Source: Ryuthela nishihirai
Lineage: Eukaryota; Arthropoda; Arachnida; Araneae; Heptathelidae
Direction: 5' to 3'
NCBI GenBank assembly: GCA_038380435.1
Contig: JAWZYU010000120.1
Span: 434,001-498,000 of the forward strand
DNA: 64,000 bases
The position numbers were made by a program, and so were the translations under genes. Below the pieces are notes generated by a model that saw only the letters and a program-made list of their open reading frames with translations, was not told where the DNA came from and did no database searches. Shown one piece after another: positions 1 to 10,491 of the stretch. How positions within the stretch are numbered: position 1 is the first letter of the stretch; the number at the start of each line of letters is the position of its first letter.

Positions 1-234
1 CAGTGGGTTTATATGGTCAGCACCAGGACCCTGTGTGGTTGACCACTCCTCAGCAGGGTAGAAAAAAAAAGAGAAGTAGCCATAGTTGTCCAGATCAGTA
101 GGCCACACTAATCTGGCAGCCCTCCCTTTCCGTTTTCTTCCATAAGAGAGTATCTGTTTTGAAAGGTACTAATGGTCTGCACCTCGAGAAGGCGGGTCGG
201 ACATTAGGTGCTAGGCATGGCCGGTTCTATGCTT
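1..234 (-). mobile_element. RTE-type LINE, 5' region of a truncated copy (copy B)
   Basis: This stretch is a near-identical copy of 3,583-3,815, which is the 5' region of the neighbouring minus-strand LINE. Shared landmarks are CCACTCCTCAGCAGGGTAG, the A-rich run, and GGCCGGTTCTATGC. On the minus strand it starts abruptly at about 234 and runs off the left edge of the window. It lies just past the 3' tail of copy A, so the two copies are head-to-tail. Identity is seen directly. The rest of copy B is outside the window. Confidence 0.7.
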
Positions 235-280
235 TGCTATTTTAGGTATATATTTGTATTATATTTCGATCATCTCAGGT

Positions 281-299
281 CATCATCATCATCATCATC
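281..299 (-). repeat. (ATC)n / (GAT)n microsatellite tail of the LINE
   Basis: Six tandem ATC units on the plus strand read as GAT units at the 3' end of the minus-strand LINE. They follow its last coding codons by a few tens of bases. The position fits a retrotransposition tail rather than a chance microsatellite. Confidence 0.7.
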
Positions 300-315
300 C
301 TCAAGCAGCCATGGG

Positions 316-1263
316 CTACGGAGGTCCAACCAGACCGTGCAATTTAGTTCTCCAAGAAAATCTATCCTGAGCTACACCTACTGCATCTGGCCACTGCACA
401 CCAATTCTAACAAGGTCCTGTTTGACATTGTCTGACCACCGCATCCTAGGTCTCCCCCTCCTTCTGAGGCCTTTAGGCACACTGTTCATAACCCTATTCG
501 CCAATCTATAATTATTCATACGGGCAACATGGCCAAACCAACGGAGTCTCTCTCTGCACAATATGCTGCTTAAAGGAGGTTGCAAACTCCTTTGCCTAAT
601 CTCATCATTAGTTACAAAGTTGAACCACCTAATGCCCAAGATACTGCGTAAGCATCTGGAATCAAAAGCATCTAGTTTCCTGTTATCTTGTTTACAAAGT
701 GTCCAAGTTTCACTACCATAACTAACCCTAGAAAGAACCAAACTATTATACAGTCTAATTTTAGTCTTTAGGTGTTTACGCCTATTTCTCCACACTCTCC
801 ATAGGTTCTTAAAAGTCCCAGCAGCAATCCCTATTCGTCTGTTAATCTCATGCCGCACATCACCATTATCTGTTACATAGCTCCCAAGATAATTAAACTG
901 TGACACCTGCTCAAGAGTGCAACCATTCAGATTAACTGAATCACAGCCTGCCTGACCAATTTTCATCACTTTAGTTTTCTCTCTGTTTAAAACTGAACCT
1001 TCTCTACTACCAGTCTCATCAACAGCTCGAATGAAAGAGTTCATCTCATCAACATCATTTGCCAAAAGGGCTAAATCATCAGCATAATCTAAATCAGAAA
1101 TTTTCGTATCTCCAGCCCATTTAAGGCTAAAAACTTTCCCTTGAAGTGAATTTCGCATAACATAATCAATAACCAAGCTAAAGAGAAAAGGAGACAAAAT
1201 GCACCCTTGTCGAACACCAGACGTAATGCTAAAAAAATTGCTACAAGCCTTACCAACTCTCAC
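316..1263 (-). CDS. RTE-type LINE ORF, C-terminal reverse transcriptase (after frameshift)
   Basis: This is the downstream 315 codons of the same LINE polyprotein, displaced by the 2 bp insertion near 1,272. It carries RT motif GVRQGCILSPFLFSLV near residue 17 and the catalytic LDYADDLALL near residue 57, so the YADD box is intact. A C-terminal region of the FNYLGS...RIG...YGSETWTL type follows, ending in a basic RRRGRPRMRW stretch that is common in this LINE group. Apart from the frameshift I saw no stop between the endonuclease and the 3' end, so the copy looks young. Without the frameshift the protein would be about 950 residues. Confidence 0.8.
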   Translation of the reverse strand: MRVGKACSNFFSITSGVRQGCILSPFLFSLVIDYVMRNSLQGKVFSLKWAGDTKISDLDYADDLALLANDVDEMNSFIRAVDETGSREGSVLNREKTKVMKIGQAGCDSVNLNGCTLEQVSQFNYLGSYVTDNGDVRHEINRRIGIAAGTFKNLWRVWRNRRKHLKTKIRLYNSLVLSRVSYGSETWTLCKQDNRKLDAFDSRCLRSILGIRWFNFVTNDEIRQRSLQPPLSSILCRERLRWFGHVARMNNYRLANRVMNSVPKGLRRRGRPRMRWSDNVKQDLVRIGVQWPDAVGVAQDRFSWRTKLHGLVGPP

Positions 1264-3179
1264 ACATGACTCAGAGTGTTATTATAGAGAGCTTTCATTA
1301 TGTTAACTAACTTGTCTGGTATACCATATGATTTCACAATCAACCACAAATTATGACGATCAACAGAGTCGAAAGCCTTTTTGAAATCAACAAAGCTAGC
1401 AACCAAAGGTTTCTGAAACTCTAAATATTTCTCAAGAATCTGCCTAAGTGAAAATATCTGATCTACACATCCCCTACCACTTCTGAATCCACATTGCTCA
1501 TCACGCAATTGCCTGTCAACCAGATTCTTAATTCTATTAAGCACAATCATGGAAAGAACTTTACCTGGAACAGAGAGTAGGTTGATACCCCTATAGTTAT
1601 CACAAGAACTGCGATCACCTTTTTTGAAAATAGGGATAACAATAGCTCTGGTAAAATCCTTAGGAACCATGCCTTTATCATAAAAGAGATTCAGAATTTC
1701 AGTCATCCAAGTGGTAACCGAAACATTCCCAGCTCTAAGCATTTCCGTAGTAATTTCATCTACCCCTGGGGATTTATGACGTCTAAGTTTAGAAACAGCC
1801 AAAAGAACTTCAGATTGTGTTATAGGGACAACATTAAAGCCACCAATGCATCTATCATCATTGCAAACAATGGGAGTAGAACTAACTACATTGTTTAGAA
1901 CATCACTGAAATGCTCAGCCCACCTAGCCATGACAGAATCCTCCCCTTCTATAACCTTACCTTGTTTATCCTTCAATCCTTGTATGCCTGTCCGTTTTCT
2001 ACCACACAAAACATTAACTATCTGGTACAGCTCTCTGCTGTTGTGCTGTCTAACTGCTTCCTCGGCTTTGTCGGCCAAATCATCAAGCCAAAGATTCTTA
2101 TCAGCAGCTAACTGATCCTTTACAAGTTTATTAAGGTCTCTGTAATGCTTTCTATTAGGACTAGTAGGGTATTGATTAAGGGCATTCCTGCAGTTCTTTC
2201 TTTCCGAAATAAGCTCAAGTGCCTTATCACTCAGATAATTATGCCTCTTCTGCTCCTTTTTTCCTAAAAGAGTACTGTTAGTGTTCAAAAACGCCTGTTT
2301 AAAATGATCCCATTCTTCCTCAACTTCAATAGTAAGCAAACCATGACTGTCATAACGACTAAGTAACCTATCATAGTAAGCTTTGGCTATAACTGGATCT
2401 TTCAGAGCTTCAGTATTAAAAGTAAATTTTTTAACCCTAGCACAACACTTTTTAAGTTTAAGTTGGAAGACACTTTTAACAAGGTAATGGTCAGATCCAA
2501 TTTCAGCTCCCCTATATGCCCTGGTATTCCTAACAGAACTAGCCCATTTGCTGTTAATTAATATGTAATCAATCATATTCTTATGCAGCCCATCAGGTGA
2601 AACCCACGTGTACTTATGTATGTCGCGGTGTTTGTAATAAGTGTTAGTTATTCTGAAAACATTGAGTTTACTTACCTGTAGGAGACGTTGCCCATTGCCA
2701 TTGTAGCTACCAATACCAAAAGGGCGTATTACTCCTCCCCAAAGGTCAGAGTCAGTACCAACTTTGGCATTGAAGTCACCAAGAACAAGGGTAATATCTC
2801 CTTTCTTGACAGAATTCAAAATATCCTGAAGTTGTCTGTAAAACCTATCCTTCTCATCCTCATCGGCATCCTCAGTGGGGGCATAACAGCAGATAACATT
2901 CAAGTCTTTAATGCTTGTCTGAAATTTTGCTGTAAGAAACCTTTCATTAATGCACTCATATCCTAGAAGAGCATCACTAGCGTGTCTGCTGAGAAGCAGA
3001 CCCACGCCTTGGTGATGCTTATTGTCGTCCCTCCCTGAAAAGGGAAATTTAAGATTATTTTTAAGAATCTGACCTTTATCTGTCCATCTGGTCTCTTGCA
3101 AGCCAAGAATATCTAAATTATAACGGTGGAATTCTTGTGTGAGGACATCAAGAGAAAAAGCTCTGTGCAGACTCCTCAC
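1260..3179 (-). CDS. RTE-type LINE ORF, endonuclease and N-terminal reverse transcriptase
   Basis: This is the first 639 codons of the LINE polyprotein. An AP-type endonuclease comes first: GLQETRW near residue 27, CCYAPTED near 97, LVLGDFNAKVG near 130, MIDYILI near 203 and GSDHYLV near 228. These are the Mg-binding and catalytic signatures that nick target DNA for target-primed reverse transcription. Reverse-transcriptase (RT) blocks follow: IPIFKKGD, YRGINLLS, QCGFRSGRG and FVDFKKAFDSVDR. The marked start is a GTG inside WNVRSLHR, and the frame stays open upstream, so the true start is further 5'. The frame closes early because of a 2 bp insertion near 1,272-1,275. The decayed copy at 49.65 kb lacks that insertion and reads on into the next segment. 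No intron or promoter was seen. Confidence 0.8.
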   Translation of the reverse strand: MRSLHRAFSLDVLTQEFHRYNLDILGLQETRWTDKGQILKNNLKFPFSGRDDNKHHQGVGLLLSRHASDALLGYECINERFLTAKFQTSIKDLNVICCYAPTEDADEDEKDRFYRQLQDILNSVKKGDITLVLGDFNAKVGTDSDLWGGVIRPFGIGSYNGNGQRLLQVSKLNVFRITNTYYKHRDIHKYTWVSPDGLHKNMIDYILINSKWASSVRNTRAYRGAEIGSDHYLVKSVFQLKLKKCCARVKKFTFNTEALKDPVIAKAYYDRLLSRYDSHGLLTIEVEEEWDHFKQAFLNTNSTLLGKKEQKRHNYLSDKALELISERKNCRNALNQYPTSPNRKHYRDLNKLVKDQLAADKNLWLDDLADKAEEAVRQHNSRELYQIVNVLCGRKRTGIQGLKDKQGKVIEGEDSVMARWAEHFSDVLNNVVSSTPIVCNDDRCIGGFNVVPITQSEVLLAVSKLRRHKSPGVDEITTEMLRAGNVSVTTWMTEILNLFYDKGMVPKDFTRAIVIPIFKKGDRSSCDNYRGINLLSVPGKVLSMIVLNRIKNLVDRQLRDEQCGFRSGRGCVDQIFSLRQILEKYLEFQKPLVASFVDFKKAFDSVDRHNLWLIVKSYGIPDKLVNIMKALYNNTLSHV

Positions 3180-3189
3180 ATTCCAACTA

Positions 3190-3845
3190 CCTATGGAGAG
3201 AAAATGGTTAGTGCGATGTTTAAAGAAAATATGTTAATTGAGAGAGGGAATGCCGACAATATCAAACAGCCCCCTAATCGCAGACATGGGGCAAAGACCC
3301 GTTCCCCAACTACTAAAGGCCGAAGCCATCTACACTGGAAGACTTCCTCCAATGTAGAATTTGACGATGCCAATAGATGCAAAGAGTTCAGGTGCCTGCG
3401 ATGACTTCTGCTCAGGATTATCCACCAGCTGATAAACATATCCTGTGAATCAATTCACTTGGGGCTGTCAACCCACAAACAAACAGAAAACACAGCGGAA
3501 GATTTTCCCTCCACAGAAGCCCACCAGTGCAGCAAAATCAGGATCCATAATCAAGCTCAGAGCCATATATCTGTCCAGTCCAGTAGGTTTATATGGTCAG
3601 CACCAGGACCTGTGTGGTTGACCACTCCTCAGCAGGGTAGAAAAAAAGAAAAGTAGCCATAGTTGTCCAGATCAGTAGGCCACACTAATCTGGCAGCCCT
3701 CCCCTTCCGTTCACTTCCACAAGAGAGTATCTCTTTTGAAAGTTACTAACGGTCCGCACCACGAGAAGGCGGGGTCGGACATTAGGTGCTAGGCCTGGCC
3801 GGTTCTATGCATCATCACAGGGGATTGGTGCATAGCTCTCCTTCC
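3190..3845 (-). other. 5' leader of RTE-type LINE copy A
   Basis: This is noncoding sequence upstream of the LINE ORF. It contains a block repeated at 1-234 and, more diverged, at 51.7-52.19 kb. Finding it in three copies shows it belongs to the element and is not host flank. No clear internal promoter motif was identified. Short ORFs here look like chance. Confidence 0.6.
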
Positions 3846-3935
3846 AGTGACTACCTAGCTACAATTCACCAAAAAACCCAACACACAGCCCAACACGCAG
3901 CACACTATTTGCGTAGTGAGGAAACCCCCGAAGCA

Positions 3936-4964
3936 ATGGAGAGTCAGGACGCGAGTGCGCCACCCACCCAGGAGCCGTCCCCAACGACGCGACCTCTCCT
4001 GGCCAGGTTCGTAAATTTAGTAAACCCTTATGAAGAAGATAGTAGTCGCACGGCTGCAGCGTTTTTCGAACAAATAGAGGGAGTAGGGAAGATCGCACGA
4101 TGGGAGCCGAGCGAGATGGCAATCATTGCCCGCTTGAAGCTGCGAGGAGCCGCTGCGGAATTCGTTAACCAATCCCCGGAATTAAGGAACGAAGAGGATT
4201 TTGACATTTTCAAAAGGGCGGTGTTGGAATGGTTCGATAGTGAGGCGCCATTACCACCTGCCTGCATGAATTCACAAGCTGTCAGCAAGCGGCGAACGAG
4301 AGTGTCCGGGAGTATGCTGCCCGCATTCGGACTCGGGCCTATCAGTTTTTGGGAACAGCAGGGAGAAACACAGACAGCGAGGATCAGGGAATCGGCGATC
4401 AGATGCGCCTTGCCCAGTTTTTGGCAGGCCTGGCCCCGCGGCTCAAGCGGTTCGTACTGTCTCATAACCCCCGCACCTTTGAGGAGGCTTTAGCGAAAGC
4501 TACACTGGAGGAGAGCAATGAGCGTGCCTCCGGGCGACCGCCAGCCATACGAGCACTCGACGAGGAAACCCCTGCTAGAAACACAGAGTCGAACCCTCTG
4601 CCCCAGCTACAGGATCTGTTGGCAGCCTTTCTGCTGTGCCAGATCCAGGCAGATTTAGTACGTTTGGGGGAGTGCCTCCACCAGATTGAGGGACAGCGAG
4701 AGAGGAGCCATACCAGTCAGCCCCAGCAACAGCAGCACCCCTGGGCGGATCGCCGGGGTGTCACGTGCTTTGCGTGCGGTGGAGTGGGCCATTATGCCCA
4801 TTAGTGTGCGTCGCCCCCGACCCTACGCCCACGTGACCCGCAATACCAAACAGGACGAAACCGGCAGCAAAATCGAGACCGAGCAACCCCACGGAGGACC
4901 CGCTGGACGAGAGAGAATGGATTCCCTTTTACCCCCCCCCCTCAGCAACTCGAGAACAGGGTAG
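3936..4964 (+). pseudogene. Ty3/gypsy gag (frameshifted)
   Basis: The start is the ATG in a MESQDASAP context. The N-terminal part resembles a gypsy capsid region (FFEQIEGVG..., LKLRGAAAEFV...FKRAVLEWF). Near 4,250 the reading moves to another frame, which continues with REYAARIRTRAYQFL and DQMRLAQFLAGL, typical of capsid C-terminal helices. A single CCHC zinc knuckle (CFACGGVGHYAH, then a stop, then C) lies at about 4,770-4,807. The stop at 4,802-4,804 replaces one residue of the knuckle. The role would be capsid and RNA packaging. No intact Gag can be made from this copy. Confidence 0.7.
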
Positions 4965-5070
4965 AGAAGAGTTGCGGCAAGCCAACTACCATACGGCTCC
5001 TTTAAACTAGAATGGGAGGGAAGCCCCGGATGCACTTCCCAGAGTCCAACCGAAGCATCAGCCGTCCACA

Positions 5071-5625
5071 TTGCCCCGTGCTATACTATGCAGTGATGAA
5101 AATTCACCCATTGTGTCCGGCCACATGGAGGACACGGAGGTGTCGGCCCTCGTCGATACCGGCGCCACTGTGTCCGTCATGAATAGCCAGTGTTTTCAGC
5201 ACTTGAGAAGCCGAATCCTGCACAAAACGGTCCCCCCCCAACATAATTTGAAAACTGTAGATGGCCACCCCCTTCCAGTGATAGGCAGATATATGGTGAC
5301 CCTCACATTTGATGGGATTAGTTTTGAGCACCCCATAGTAGCCCTTGACATAGACACTCCACGGTACGACATGATAATGGGACACGATATCCTCAAGAAG
5401 CACCGATTCATCATAGATTGTCATTCAGGCACATTGCAAAGGAAAAAGGACGAGGAATTGAAACATAGGAGCACCCCCCTCACACTGCCCGCTTACCCTG
5501 CCCAGGAGCAACCTTCACCCCCCTCCCTTACACCCACGTACATTGGGCGCATCGTGCAGAAGCTCTGCGTCCCTCCTCGAGCCGAGCGCATAGCCCTCGT
5601 CGAATGTTCTGCCCCCCAGCTCTGA
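5071..5625 (+). pseudogene. Ty3/gypsy aspartic protease domain
   Basis: This is a retropepsin-type protease domain with the active-site triad DTG in ALVDTGATVSVM at residues 29-31, followed by the downstream IMGHDIL block. It would cleave the Gag-Pol polyprotein. The start shown is only the first ATG of the open stretch; in the working element this region would be translated as part of Pol. A TGA at 5,623 separates it from the RT, which continues in the same frame. That makes this a single nonsense change and not a natural ORF boundary. Confidence 0.7.
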
Positions 5626-5673
5626 GGATGCACGATCTTAGCTCAGCCACATGAGCGGCTGAAAATAGGTTCA

Positions 5674-7200
5674 GTGCGCGTGGCCCGCTCAGTGAACCGT
5701 GTGGACGGTAGCGGCCGACTCAACATCCGGGTCGCCAATACCTCCAATGTCCCTTTCTGGCTGAATAAAAACATGCGCATCACCACGTTGGAAGCCCTCG
5801 ACACCGAACAAATAGAACCCCCTAGCATCCCCCGGAAGACGAGAAAATCGCCCCTGTCCCTGGAGGATTTCCAGCTGGACAATCTTGGGCCTCGAGAGAA
5901 GAGTAAACTGGGGAAATTGTTGATGAAAAATAGAGATGTTTTTGCGAGAGATATCAGCGAATTGACCGGCACAGATGCCGTGTACCATGAAATCCACCTC
6001 ACAGATGACCACCCCGTGAGGCAGCGGGCATACAGGGTGCCATTCGCGCTGCAGGGCGAATTAGACCGACAAGTGGATGAGTTGTTAGAGCGAGGAATAA
6101 TAAGAGAAAGCGCCTCTCCTTTTGCATCCCCCATCGTCTTAGTGAAGAAAAAAGACTCCACATGCAGATTCTGCGTTGACTACAGGGCACTAAATGCGAA
6201 AACAGTCCCAGATTCGTACCCTCTCCCCCTCATAAACGAAATTATCGACCAACTAGCTCACGCCAAATATTTTAGCTCGCTGGATATGGTATCCGGTTAT
6301 TGGCAGGTTCCCGTACACCCACGTGACGTGGAGAAGACTGCGTTCATCAGCAGGAAAGGGTTATTTGAATTTAACTACTTACCATTTGGACTGAAGAACA
6401 GTCCCGCTACTTTCCAACATTTACTGGACCATGTATTAATGGGAATGCGACAAGAGCAAGTTCTCGTCTACCTCGACGACATAATGGTGGCCTCTCAGAC
6501 ATTTGAACAACACACAGAACGGTTACAGAGGGTATTTGACCGCCTACGGGCCTACAATTTAAAGTTGAAGCCAGCGAAGTGCCAATTCATGAAGGAATCC
6601 CTCACTTACTTGGGACATTTGATTTCCGCAGAAGGGGTCCAGCCAGACCCGCGGAACGTCCAGGCCATTGAAGAATTTCCTCGCCCCCGTAGTGTCGGGA
6701 ACGTTCGAGCCTTTCTAGGCCTAACCGGCTACTACCGGCGCTTTATCGATCGCTACGCTGATCTTACAGCCCCCTTGGTCCATTTAGTGAAGAAGGACAC
6801 CCCTTTTAGATGGTCTGCAGAAGCAGAGGAAGCATTCGAAGTACTGAAGAGGAAATTAATGACCGAGCCCCTTTTCCTGTACCCCGACTTTGGACGGAAG
6901 TTTTTCCTGTCGACCAATGCGTCGGATATTGCGGTAGCCAGCGTACTCGAGCAGGAGACGGATGACGGTTTCCATCATCCGGTAGCTTACGCCAGTCTGA
7001 AATTGAAGCCCCCGGAAACACGCTACTCAACGATTGAGTAGGAAGCTCTTGCAATCCGTTTCGCTATTACCCATTTCAAGCAGTACCTGTATGGGCGGTG
7101 ATTTACGGTTGTGTCCGACCATGCCCCCCTCACATATTTACTGAAGCTCAAGGACCCCCTCCAGTAGACGGGCCAAGTGGAATCTGACGCTGCAGGACTA
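5674..7200 (+). pseudogene. Ty3/gypsy reverse transcriptase and RNase H
   Basis: The stretch from 5,674 to 7,041 is open and holds all RT blocks: IVLVKKKDSTCRFCVDYRALN, YFSSLDMVSGYWQVPV, FNYLPFGLKNSPATFQ and the catalytic YLDDIMVAS (YLDD at 6,469-6,480). RNase H follows (FFLSTNASD...YSTIE...ALAIRF). Its first catalytic residue, normally Asp in T-D-A-S-D, is Asn here. Stops at 7,039 (where the family has Glu) and 7,099 cut it, and a frameshift near 7,165 moves the distal part (WNLTLQDYDFDIIY) to another frame. The RT core is therefore well preserved while RNase H is dead by both sequence and frame. Confidence 0.8.
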
Positions 7201-7205
7201 CGATT

Positions 7206-8113
7206 TTGACATCATTTATTGGCCTGGGAAACACAATGTCCCCGCCGATACCCTGTCCCGTCACACAGACAGTCGAGAGAAATCCTCCGTCCCAGAGCCC
7301 CTTTGGCGATTTAGCCCGTCTGAGAGACCTACAGCTGGAGGACCCCACCTTTAGGAACACCATCGAAATTTTAGAGAGTAGGACTTACGATTCACCCGCC
7401 AGTGCCGCCGAACCCTTTTACTTGAAGGAAGGTATCCTATACCATTTGGCCCCCCAACTAGCCATAGCCCCCGCATGGAAGCAACGGAGCAGCTAGCGAT
7501 CCCCGTCAGTCTGCGAGGGCAGATATTAGAATTGTGCCACGACAACCCCTGCTCAGGCCACTTGGGAGAGTACAAAACCTTGCAAAGGGTAAGGTCTGAG
7601 TATTACTGGCCCGGCATGTACGCCGATATTCGCAATTACGTCCAGACTTGTACATCTTGTCTGCAATGGAGAGGCTACGTCGAGAAGAAGAAGGGAAACC
7701 TAGTTCGAGCCCCACTCACAAGCCGCCCCTTTCAGCGCATAGGCATGGATATTTTAGGCCCTCTCCCCATCACTCAGCGAGGAAATAAGTACATCTTAGT
7801 CATTATGGACTATTTCACCAAATGGCCAGAGGTCTACGCGCTGGCCGATCAGTCAGCACAGTCGATTGCTAGAGCCTTTGTAGAAGATTTTATTCCCAAA
7901 CATGGAATTCCCATTACTGTCATCAGTGATAATGGGCGCGACTTTACCGGTCGCGTGATGACTGAGGTGTTTAACCGATTAGGCATTACCAAACAAAACA
8001 CTAGTTTCTATTACCCGAGCTCCAACGGCCTCGTGGAGAAATTCAACCAGTCCATAGCATCCATTTTATCTCATCTGGTGGCCGACAAAAATTATGTGTG
8101 GGATTTGTTTTGA
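7206..8113 (+). pseudogene. Ty3/gypsy integrase, zinc-binding and catalytic core
   Basis: A linker (7,206-7,496) leads by frameshift into the integrase at 7,475. The HHCC zinc-binding domain is visible (His22, His29, Cys59, Cys62, counting from 7,475). The catalytic triad is Asp92 (GMDILGPL), Asp152 (ISDNGRDF) and Glu188 (NGLVEKFN), with exactly 35 residues between the last two, so it is a canonical DD35E core. The frame ends at a TGA at 8,111 and the protein resumes in another frame from about 8,098. It would insert element cDNA into the genome. The core residues survive even though the ORF is broken. Confidence 0.8.
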
Positions 8114-9111
8114 TGGCTTATCGGAGTGCCACCCATGAAACCGCCTATTTTCTACTATATGGCCAAGACGTGGCCCTACCTTACCAGATGTGGCAGACGA
8201 AGGAGCCCCCAACCTACGCCAATACTGAGAGCTATGGCGAACAGTTAGCCAACAAATTGAATGAAGCGTATGAGCTGGTGAAGGCGAATCTTGAAACAGC
8301 AGCTACGAGTCAGGAGGAGCAGAGGAAAAAAATGGCCATGGATAAAGGTATTCGGCCTGGTGACCTAGTGTTTTTATATAGCCCACGGGTCCTTCGCAGG
8401 AATACCAGGAAGTTGTCGAAAATGTCCACCGGGCCATGGCGAGTGCTGCAATGCCTCACCGAAGTGAATTATAAAATTGCCTTAGTCGCCAACCCTCACA
8501 AAGTGGAGACAGTACATGTCGATCGCCTCACCAAACTGCGGAAGCGACGCCCGTACCTGATAGGTGGGCCCTCCATCCCAGAAGACCCCACACCAAAACC
8601 CCCGACACCCCCATCGCGACCCATCATTGAGCCAGAATCTGAGGACGATGACTGGGAATCGAACCCCCGCGTCACACGGAATCACGTTGCAGGTCGCCCG
8701 GCGCCAGGCACGCCAGCGCGCCCTATCACCACAGCGAGCTCCCAGCCGCCGCCACACGCTAACGACGCCAGTCAGCCACACAGGTACGACCTTCGACCAC
8801 GTGCGCCAGACGGAAGAGTCGCGCCAGCCCCAGCCACTGCTGCTGACATGCCCCCGCACACCGTGGCTTGCTATAACGTTAACACATCCGGTGGATCAGC
8901 ACCCCCTCCGCCTTTGCCTCAGCGGCTGCTCCGCAGCAGACGACACTTGAAATCACGGAATGCTGGGATACATGACGAACCCGAGGAAGTGAGCCCCGCC
9001 TCATGGGCTAATGTTGTCGTGAAGGGACGCCTTCACGATGCATCGCCCCAGGACAGCAGAAATCCCCTCCCCTGGTCCGTCACTGCTCAACAGTCTTCAT
9101 CAGTACACTAG
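8098..9111 (+). CDS. Ty3/gypsy integrase C-terminal domain and proline-rich tail
   Basis: A 337-codon open stretch continues the integrase: AYRSATHETAYFLLYGQD, then a GPY/F-type module (MSTGPWRVLQC...VNYKIAL) near residues 114-130 and VHVDRLTKLRKR. The last 150 or so residues are Pro-, Arg- and Ser-rich with no recognised fold; they could be an integrase tail, and there is no sign of an envelope (no signal peptide or membrane segment). The first Met is probably internal, because the frame enters from the preceding segment by frameshift. Confidence 0.65.
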   Translation: MGFVLMAYRSATHETAYFLLYGQDVALPYQMWQTKEPPTYANTESYGEQLANKLNEAYELVKANLETAATSQEEQRKKMAMDKGIRPGDLVFLYSPRVLRRNTRKLSKMSTGPWRVLQCLTEVNYKIALVANPHKVETVHVDRLTKLRKRRPYLIGGPSIPEDPTPKPPTPPSRPIIEPESEDDDWESNPRVTRNHVAGRPAPGTPARPITTASSQPPPHANDASQPHRYDLRPRAPDGRVAPAPATAADMPPHTVACYNVNTSGGSAPPPPLPQRLLRSRRHLKSRNAGIHDEPEEVSPASWANVVVKGRLHDASPQDSRNPLPWSVTAQQSSSVH

Positions 9112-9594
9112 CGCACTCACTCACCCCCCCCCCCCCGGCTATCAAGCGCAGCGAAGGAGTGGAATCTGAGTCATAGAACGCTCACGCGAGAAATCGAGAG
9201 AATTTCTTCCGTGCGCGGTGGCCGAGCCGGCCGCAAGCGGAGATGGTGACGTTTTGGGCAGACTCTGGCAGGACTGCAGGTTCGACGCACATCCCCCCCC
9301 GTGAGTCGGAGAAGGAAGCGTGCCGGGAGGTGACGTCATGTCATGCCGCTCGTCTTATCCTCCCAGGGCCCGGGAGATGCTACGAGAGCGATGACATCGA
9401 CGTACCGGCATCTCACAACCCCCCCCCCCACACACACACACACACACACGTTCAATCAATCAATCAGCCGGAAGAAACACCGCAGCTATTAGAATAGTGT
9501 AGACCTAGTGCAAAGCCCTCCATTTGAATAGTACAGATTTGAGATTCGATGAATAATTATAAATGATTTTGCTATTAGAGATTTCAGTTTTTGA
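9112..9594. other. GC-rich 3' flank of the gypsy element with C-runs and (CA)n
   Basis: There is no coding signal. It contains a C12 run near 9,125, C-runs near 9,293 and 9,420, and (CA)10 at 9,430-9,449. Composition drops sharply to AT-rich at about 9,490, which may be the internal/LTR boundary (a TGT at 9,498 is a possible LTR start). No convincing polypurine tract was seen before it. Confidence 0.45.
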
Positions 9595-10080
9595 GAAGTG
9601 TCTTGATTATCAATTATGGAATGACCGAGAAGTGATTTTGTTGCTATTTAATAATCTATCGAGAAATAATTATAGTTGGTCATTGTAAGAGTAAGAGTTA
9701 GATGATTTTGTTATTGTAAGAGTAACCGTTAGATGATTTTGTCATTGTAAGAGTAACAGTTAGACGATTTTCTCAGTATAAAGTGAGTTTTTTTTTTGGG
9801 AAGTGTCTTGATTATCAATTATGGAATGACCGAGAAGTGATTTTGTTGCTATTTAATGAATTTACCGAGAAATAATTATAGTTGGTCATTGTAAGAGTAA
9901 CAGTTAGATGATTTTGTTATTGTAAGAGTAACAGTTAGATGATTTTGTTAGTATAAAGTGAGTTTTTTTTTTTGACAACTGTCTTGATTATCAATTATGG
10001 AATGACCGAGAAGTAATTTTGTCGCTATTTAATGAAATTATCGAGAAATAATTATAGAGGATTATTGTAAAAGTAACTTA
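9595..10080 (+). repeat. AT-rich higher-order tandem repeat, three imperfect units
   Basis: The phrase TGTCTTGATTATCAATTATGG starts units near 9,598, 9,803 and 9,980, giving periods of about 205 and 177 bp. Inside each unit lies a shorter repeat of about 35 bp (GTAAGAGTAACAGTTAGATG), present in one to three copies; this explains the variable period. It may be the repeated U3 part of an LTR or a minisatellite. There is no coding capacity. Confidence 0.7.
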
Positions 10081-10491
10081 GTAAAATGAGGTTGTCATTA
10101 TTGGACAAGTTTGCTGAGAAGTGACTGCTATAGTATTATTGTAGAACGACGTAGTAAAATGATTTTGTTACTGTAGAGTGAACCCATTGAGAAATGATTT
10201 TTGCTTTTATTGTTGGAATTGTTAAAGAGAGATGAACTAACTTCAGGAAGTTCTTGCTAAAGCGTTGTGACACAAGATGGTCTTGTGAATTTTCAGGGTA
10301 CCCAGATAAGCAAATTGAAGGTTTAACTGTCGCAGTTATAGACAGAGAGTAGGGATAGGATAAATTGTGGGAAAAGAATCAGTTTAGACTAGCGTCTTAG
10401 GAATTATTGGAATTTGTAGAAAGGAATTATTTGTGAAACTATTAGGAAGAAATGGTTGACATGTGAGTTTAAGAATTAATTGAGTTGTAAC

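Larger units (their letters stand above)
279..3845 (-). mobile_element. RTE-type non-LTR retrotransposon, copy A (near full length)
   Basis: This minus-strand LINE runs from a 5' leader (3,845 to about 3,190), through one endonuclease/reverse-transcriptase reading frame, to a short 3' tail that ends in (GAT)n at 281-299. A microsatellite 3' end in place of poly(A) is typical of RTE-related elements. The 5' boundary comes from alignment with the decayed copy at 48.67-52.19 kb, which shares sequence as far as TCCTTCC at 3,839-3,845. Clade assignment (RTE or RTEX-like) rests on remembered motif style and has not been searched. Confidence 0.75.
3846..9497 (+). mobile_element. Ty3/gypsy LTR retrotransposon internal region (defective)
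   Basis: The order gag, protease, RT, RNase H, integrase is the Ty3/gypsy order. The block is more GC-rich than its surroundings. The left end abuts the LINE 5' end at about 3,846, and no 5' LTR or primer-binding site is visible there. A 3' LTR may begin near 9,498, but no matching second LTR lies in the window. At least five lesions break the frame: a shift near 4,250, a stop at 4,802, a stop at 5,623, stops at 7,039 and 7,099 with a shift near 7,165, and a shift near 8,100. It cannot encode a working polyprotein. Confidence 0.75.

Noticed and set aside
8482..8859. 125-codon minus-strand ORF opposite the integrase tail
   Set aside because: It lies entirely over the GC-rich plus-strand coding text and has no motif; a shadow ORF.
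8590..9111. An envelope gene at the 3' end of the gypsy element
   Set aside because: The text is proline- and arginine-rich and continuous with integrase. It has no signal peptide, cysteine pattern or membrane segment.
9420..9449. A CRISPR-like or regulatory repeat
   Set aside because: It is a plain C-run followed by (CA)n.
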